The position numbers were made by a program, and so were the translations under genes. The notes beneath the pieces were generated by a model. It saw nothing but the letters and a program-made list of their open reading frames with translations. It had not been told where the DNA came from and did not search any database. From Blautia hydrogenotrophica DSM 10507 (lineage in GTDB: Bacteria > Bacillota > Clostridia > Lachnospirales > Lachnospiraceae), in contig NZ_CP136423.1 in assembly GCF_034356035.1 (NCBI RefSeq), forward strand, positions 372,001 to 436,000: a DNA stretch of 64,000 nt. Reading direction: 5' to 3'. This document shows positions 61,730-64,000 of the stretch, in pieces; positions within the stretch are counted from its first letter, which is position 1; each line of letters starts with the position of its first letter.

Positions 61730-62873
61730 GACCCCGAGGATTTGGCAGCCGCTGGAAATCTATGTGCACCTGCCTTTCTGTGTAAAAAAGTGTGACTATT
61801 GTGATTTCCTCTCAGGACCTTACAGCGAGGACATAAGGAGTGCTTATGTGCAGGCGGTTCTAAAAGAGATCAGAAGTCTAGGAAGACGGGAGAGGGCAGA
61901 GAATTGGAAAGTCCGTTCTATTTTTTTCGGCGGAGGAACTCCGTCGCTGATGAATGGAGAGGAGATTACGCAGATACTAGACGAGATTCGGCGGGATTTT
62001 CAGTTTGAGCCGGAGGCGGAGATTTCTCTGGAAGCAAATCCAGGGACTTTGACGGAGAATAAGTTAAAAGCTTATCAAAGTGGTGGAATTAACCGTCTTA
62101 GCCTGGGCTGTCAGTCGGCTAAGGACCAGGAACTGAAGAGATTGGGGAGGATTCACACCTGGGAAGAATTCTTGAAATCTTACCATATGGCGAGAGAGGC
62201 AGGCTTTCAAAATATCAATGTGGATTTGATGTCTGGGATTCCGGGCCAGAGTGTTTTGGACTGGGAGGAAAACTTGGAGGCAGTTCTGGCACTTACTCCG
62301 GAACACATATCTGCTTATAGCCTGATAGTGGAGGAGGGGACTCCTTTTTATGAGAGAGAGTTGAATCTTCCGGATGAGGACAGCGAGCGGAGAATGTATG
62401 AGAGAACCAGAGAAATACTAGAGGAGCACGGGTACCATCAGTATGAGATTTCAAACTATGCGCTGAGGGGGAAGGAATGCCTTCATAATCTGGGGTACTG
62501 GCAGAGAGTTTCCTATCTGGGAGTTGGTCTAGGAGCAGCATCTCTCAGGAAAAATGTAAGATATTGCAATACCTCCGACTTGAAGGAGTATCTGGCCCAC
62601 GGAGCAGATTTGGACGTACTCCAGAAACAGAGGGAAGTTTTGACTCAGAGAGAAGAGATGGAAGAATTTCTGTTTCTGGGCCTTCGGATGATTCAGGGAA
62701 TTCGGGAAGAGGAATTCCTGAAGAATTTTGGCCGGCCTCTGGAAGAGGCTTATGGGAATGTAATTGAAAAGCATGAGAAGCTTGGACTCTTGGAGAGACT
62801 GGATGGGAGGTTGAGGCTTACCAGAAGGGGAATCAGCCTGAGTAATCAGGTATTTGTCGATTTTTTGAGTTAG
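61710..62873 (+). CDS. hemW: Radical SAM heme chaperone HemW
   Basis: 387 residues from ATG 61710 (ATG 61719 also possible; both lie in the end of the lipoprotein gene with GGGGAGG upstream). Radical SAM motif CX3CX2C in LPFCVKKCDYCDF, FFGGGTPSLMNGEEI, the Glu in SLEANPGT, and NRLSLGCQS. The C-terminal HemW domain has YEISNYALRGKECLHNLGYW. HemW delivers heme to cytochromes and is often mislabelled coproporphyrinogen oxidase; it lacks the CxxxCxxCxC fourth cysteine of HemN (here F follows). It is the last gene of the lepA unit. Confidence 0.93.
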   Translation: MAAMSSETPRIWQPLEIYVHLPFCVKKCDYCDFLSGPYSEDIRSAYVQAVLKEIRSLGRRERAENWKVRSIFFGGGTPSLMNGEEITQILDEIRRDFQFEPEAEISLEANPGTLTENKLKAYQSGGINRLSLGCQSAKDQELKRLGRIHTWEEFLKSYHMAREAGFQNINVDLMSGIPGQSVLDWEENLEAVLALTPEHISAYSLIVEEGTPFYERELNLPDEDSERRMYERTREILEEHGYHQYEISNYALRGKECLHNLGYWQRVSYLGVGLGAASLRKNVRYCNTSDLKEYLAHGADLDVLQKQREVLTQREEMEEFLFLGLRMIQGIREEEFLKNFGRPLEEAYGNVIEKHEKLGLLERLDGRLRLTRRGISLSNQVFVDFLS

Positions 62874-62883
62874 AGGAAGAAAA

Positions 62884-62930
62884 ACTGTATCGGACGAGGA
62901 GTGATACTTGTCCGGTGCGGTTTTTTATTT
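62884..62930 (+). terminator. Terminator after hemW
   Basis: 15-base arms (62884-62898, 62907-62921; about four G-T pairs) around GAGTGATA, then TTTTTATTTT. A small CCCCTCAA-aga-TTGAGGGG hairpin follows near 62976. Confidence 0.75.
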
Positions 62931-63024
62931 TATAGGAAAGGTCTTGTCACGCTGAGGCATGAAAAGTGGAACGCACCCCTCAAAGATTGAGGGGAAGAGG
63001 GAGTTGAACTGTTACAAAAGAAGT

Positions 63025-63198
63025 GTAACTATTCCGCCATAACAGCTCGGTTTAGCTGCTATGCAGCTTATATCGCCGCATATGCGGCTAAATCCTTGCT
63101 TATGGCTAAGCGCCATATGCCTGATAAGAGCAAAACTCCTCCGTAAGCAAGCTTGCTCCGGATTTTTGTTCTTATCAGTTGCATGGCTGAATAGTTAC
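63025..63198 (+). repeat. Element A copy 2: 174-bp structured repeat
   Basis: Starts GTAACTATTCCGCCATAACA and ends ATGGCTGAATAGTTAC: 16-bp terminal inverted repeats with one mismatch. It is the reverse complement of the 5099-5272 copy with about 12 differences. A B-type end (TGAACTGTTAC, 63005-63015) lies 9 bp before it. Flanks AAAGAAGT and AAAAAAAT are only partly alike. Confidence 0.85.
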
Positions 63199-63206
63199 AA
63201 AAAAAT

Positions 63207-63220
63207 AGAAAATATGTTCG
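63207..63220. promoter_or_regulatory. Imperfect LexA (SOS) box
   Basis: AGAAAATATGTTCG matches the Firmicutes consensus CGAACNNNNGTTCG except in the first half (GAAA for GAAC). It lies 5 bases upstream of the -35. Confidence 0.5.
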
Positions 63221-63223
63221 ATT

Positions 63224-63252
63224 TTGCTTGTGCGCAGAGAAAGAATATGTTA
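63224..63252 (+). promoter_or_regulatory. Predicted promoter of the radical SAM repair-type gene
   Basis: TTGCTT (63224-63229), 17-base spacer, TATGTT (63247-63252). It is flanked by the two LexA-type boxes. Confidence 0.5.
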
Positions 63253-63261
63253 AGATAGAAA

Positions 63262-63275
63262 GAACAAATGTTCTG
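63262..63275. promoter_or_regulatory. LexA (SOS) box
   Basis: AGAACAAATGTTCT: both GAAC/GTTC halves of the Firmicutes LexA operator are intact with the 4-base spacing, and the site is palindromic except for the centre. It sits near the expected transcription start and 31 bases before the start codon, where LexA would block expression. Confidence 0.75.
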
Positions 63276-63306
63276 AAAATGAGACAGACTTGGAGGAGGA
63301 AAACAC

Positions 63307-64000
63307 ATGGAAGGCAGACAAGAGGAACGAAATTTAGCTGTGAGAGAGTCCATGAGTCTGGAGGAGAAGCTGACTATTTTGGCAGACGCGGCGAAATATG
63401 ACGTGGCCTGCACTTCCAGCGGAGTGAACAGAAGAGGGGAGAAAGGGAGTCTGGGAAATGCCTGTGCCGCTGGGATTTGCCACAGTTTTGCGGCGGACGG
63501 CCGGTGTATTTCTCTGTTGAAGATTCTGTTGAGCAATGAATGTGTCTATGACTGTAAGTACTGTCTGAACCGGCGTTCCAACGATACTCCGAGAGCGACT
63601 TTTACACCGGAGGAGATTTGCCGGCTTACCATAGAATTTTATAAGAGAAACTATATTGAGGGCTTGTTTTTAAGCTCAGGAGTGGTAAGAACACCTGACT
63701 ATACAATGGAACAGATGTACCGGACACTCTATCTGCTGCGCACACAGTATCGGTTTCGGGGATATATCCATGTAAAGGCAATTCCAGGGGCAGCGCCAGA
63801 GTTGATCGAACAGACGGGATATCTGGCAGACCGTATGAGTGTAAATTTGGAATTACCTACAGCAGAGGGGATGAAAAAGCTGGCTCCGAATAAGACACAC
63901 GATCGTATTCTCAGGCCGATACGGCAGATTCAGAGGGGAATTGGGGAATATCGGCTTTCTCTGGGAAAAGACCCCAGGATGGAACGGCATCAGATTAATC
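63307..64000 (+). CDS. Putative DNA modification/repair radical SAM protein (3' partial)
   Basis: 231 codons are visible; the gene runs off the window. ATG 63307 follows TTGGAGGAGGAAAACAC. Family signatures: LEEKLTILADAAKYDVACTSSG, GNACAAGICHSFAADGRCISLLKILL and the radical SAM triad CVYDCKYCLNRRSND, then LFLSSGVVRTPDYTM. The family is annotated as a putative DNA modification/repair radical SAM protein, usually found with a TIGR03915-type partner; its reaction is unproven. LexA boxes upstream support a role in DNA damage response. Confidence 0.9.
   Translation, partial: MEGRQEERNLAVRESMSLEEKLTILADAAKYDVACTSSGVNRRGEKGSLGNACAAGICHSFAADGRCISLLKILLSNECVYDCKYCLNRRSNDTPRATFTPEEICRLTIEFYKRNYIEGLFLSSGVVRTPDYTMEQMYRTLYLLRTQYRFRGYIHVKAIPGAAPELIEQTGYLADRMSVNLELPTAEGMKKLAPNKTHDRILRPIRQIQRGIGEYRLSLGKDPRMERHQIN

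Noticed and set aside
61596..62873. HemW starting at 61596
   Set aside because: The first 38 residues are out-of-frame lipoprotein sequence; the family N-terminus begins near 61710-61719.
5099..63198. CRISPR or tandem array explanation for the repeats
   Set aside because: Copies are dispersed, of 90-174 bp, in both orientations, with terminal inverted repeats and no spacers.

Overview
The window looks like part of a chromosome from a spore-forming, acetogenic gut member of the Lachnospiraceae (Blautia-like; inferred from gene content, not from a marker tree). Supporting genes: a MetV/MetF methylene-tetrahydrofolate reductase set with a MetV-RnfC fusion (Wood-Ljungdahl type), the [FeFe]-hydrogenase maturase HydG, spore genes (gpr, spoIIP, a GerMN lipoprotein), a WalRK-like two-component pair, strong AGGAGG ribosome sites, frequent GTG/TTG starts, and hairpin/T-tract terminators. 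No rRNA, tRNA or CRISPR array was seen.

Layout. 0-5 kb: Tex (5' end cut off), a dicarboxylate/amino-acid symporter, and hydG on the other strand. 5.4-15 kb: a hydroxy-acid locus with divergent arms. One arm is a MOFRL glycerate 2-kinase plus an enolase paralogue with altered active-site residues. The other is an ornithine-cyclodeaminase-like protein, a TRAP transporter (M-P-Q order) and a LarA-type racemase. An RpiR regulator ends it. 15-23.7 kb: GntR and PucR regulators, then an M20 amidohydrolase, a sugar-type ABC importer without ATPase, a DapA/NanA-type lyase and an aminotransferase. 23.8-26.3 kb: a UbiD/UbiX/LpdD decarboxylase operon. 26.5-34.4 kb: aminotransferase, four-subunit 2-oxoacid:ferredoxin oxidoreductase, butyrate-kinase-like and phosphotransbutyrylase-like enzymes, Asp/Glu racemase and YkvI transporter, which together look like an amino-acid-to-acid fermentation path yielding ATP. 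34.5-37.1 kb: IclR regulator, FMN riboswitch with ribU, NUDIX hydrolase.

37.2-40.1 kb is a more AT-rich patch with a prolyl-tRNA deacylase-like gene, a CatA-like acetyltransferase, two unknown membrane proteins and possible gene remnants. 40-42 kb: a subtilisin-like protease. 42-45.6 kb: MetV-RnfC fusion, MetV, MetF. 46-49 kb: hisC-like aminotransferase, small export protein, a sigma-like protein without region 4, a DMT-type membrane protein. 49.2-56.4 kb: comEA, two-component pair, GerMN lipoprotein, comEC, holA. 56.5-64 kb: rpsT (reverse), gpr, spoIIP, lepA, a lipoprotein, hemW, and a LexA-box-preceded radical SAM DNA-repair-type gene that runs off the end.

The most unusual non-coding signal is two families of short, highly structured elements (called A and B here) with terminal inverted repeats starting GTAAC, at 5.1, 45.8, 48.9-49.1 and 63.0 kb. 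At all three A loci a B-type end lies 6-9 bp from the same side of A. They resemble non-autonomous (MITE-like) elements, possibly of the IS66 type.
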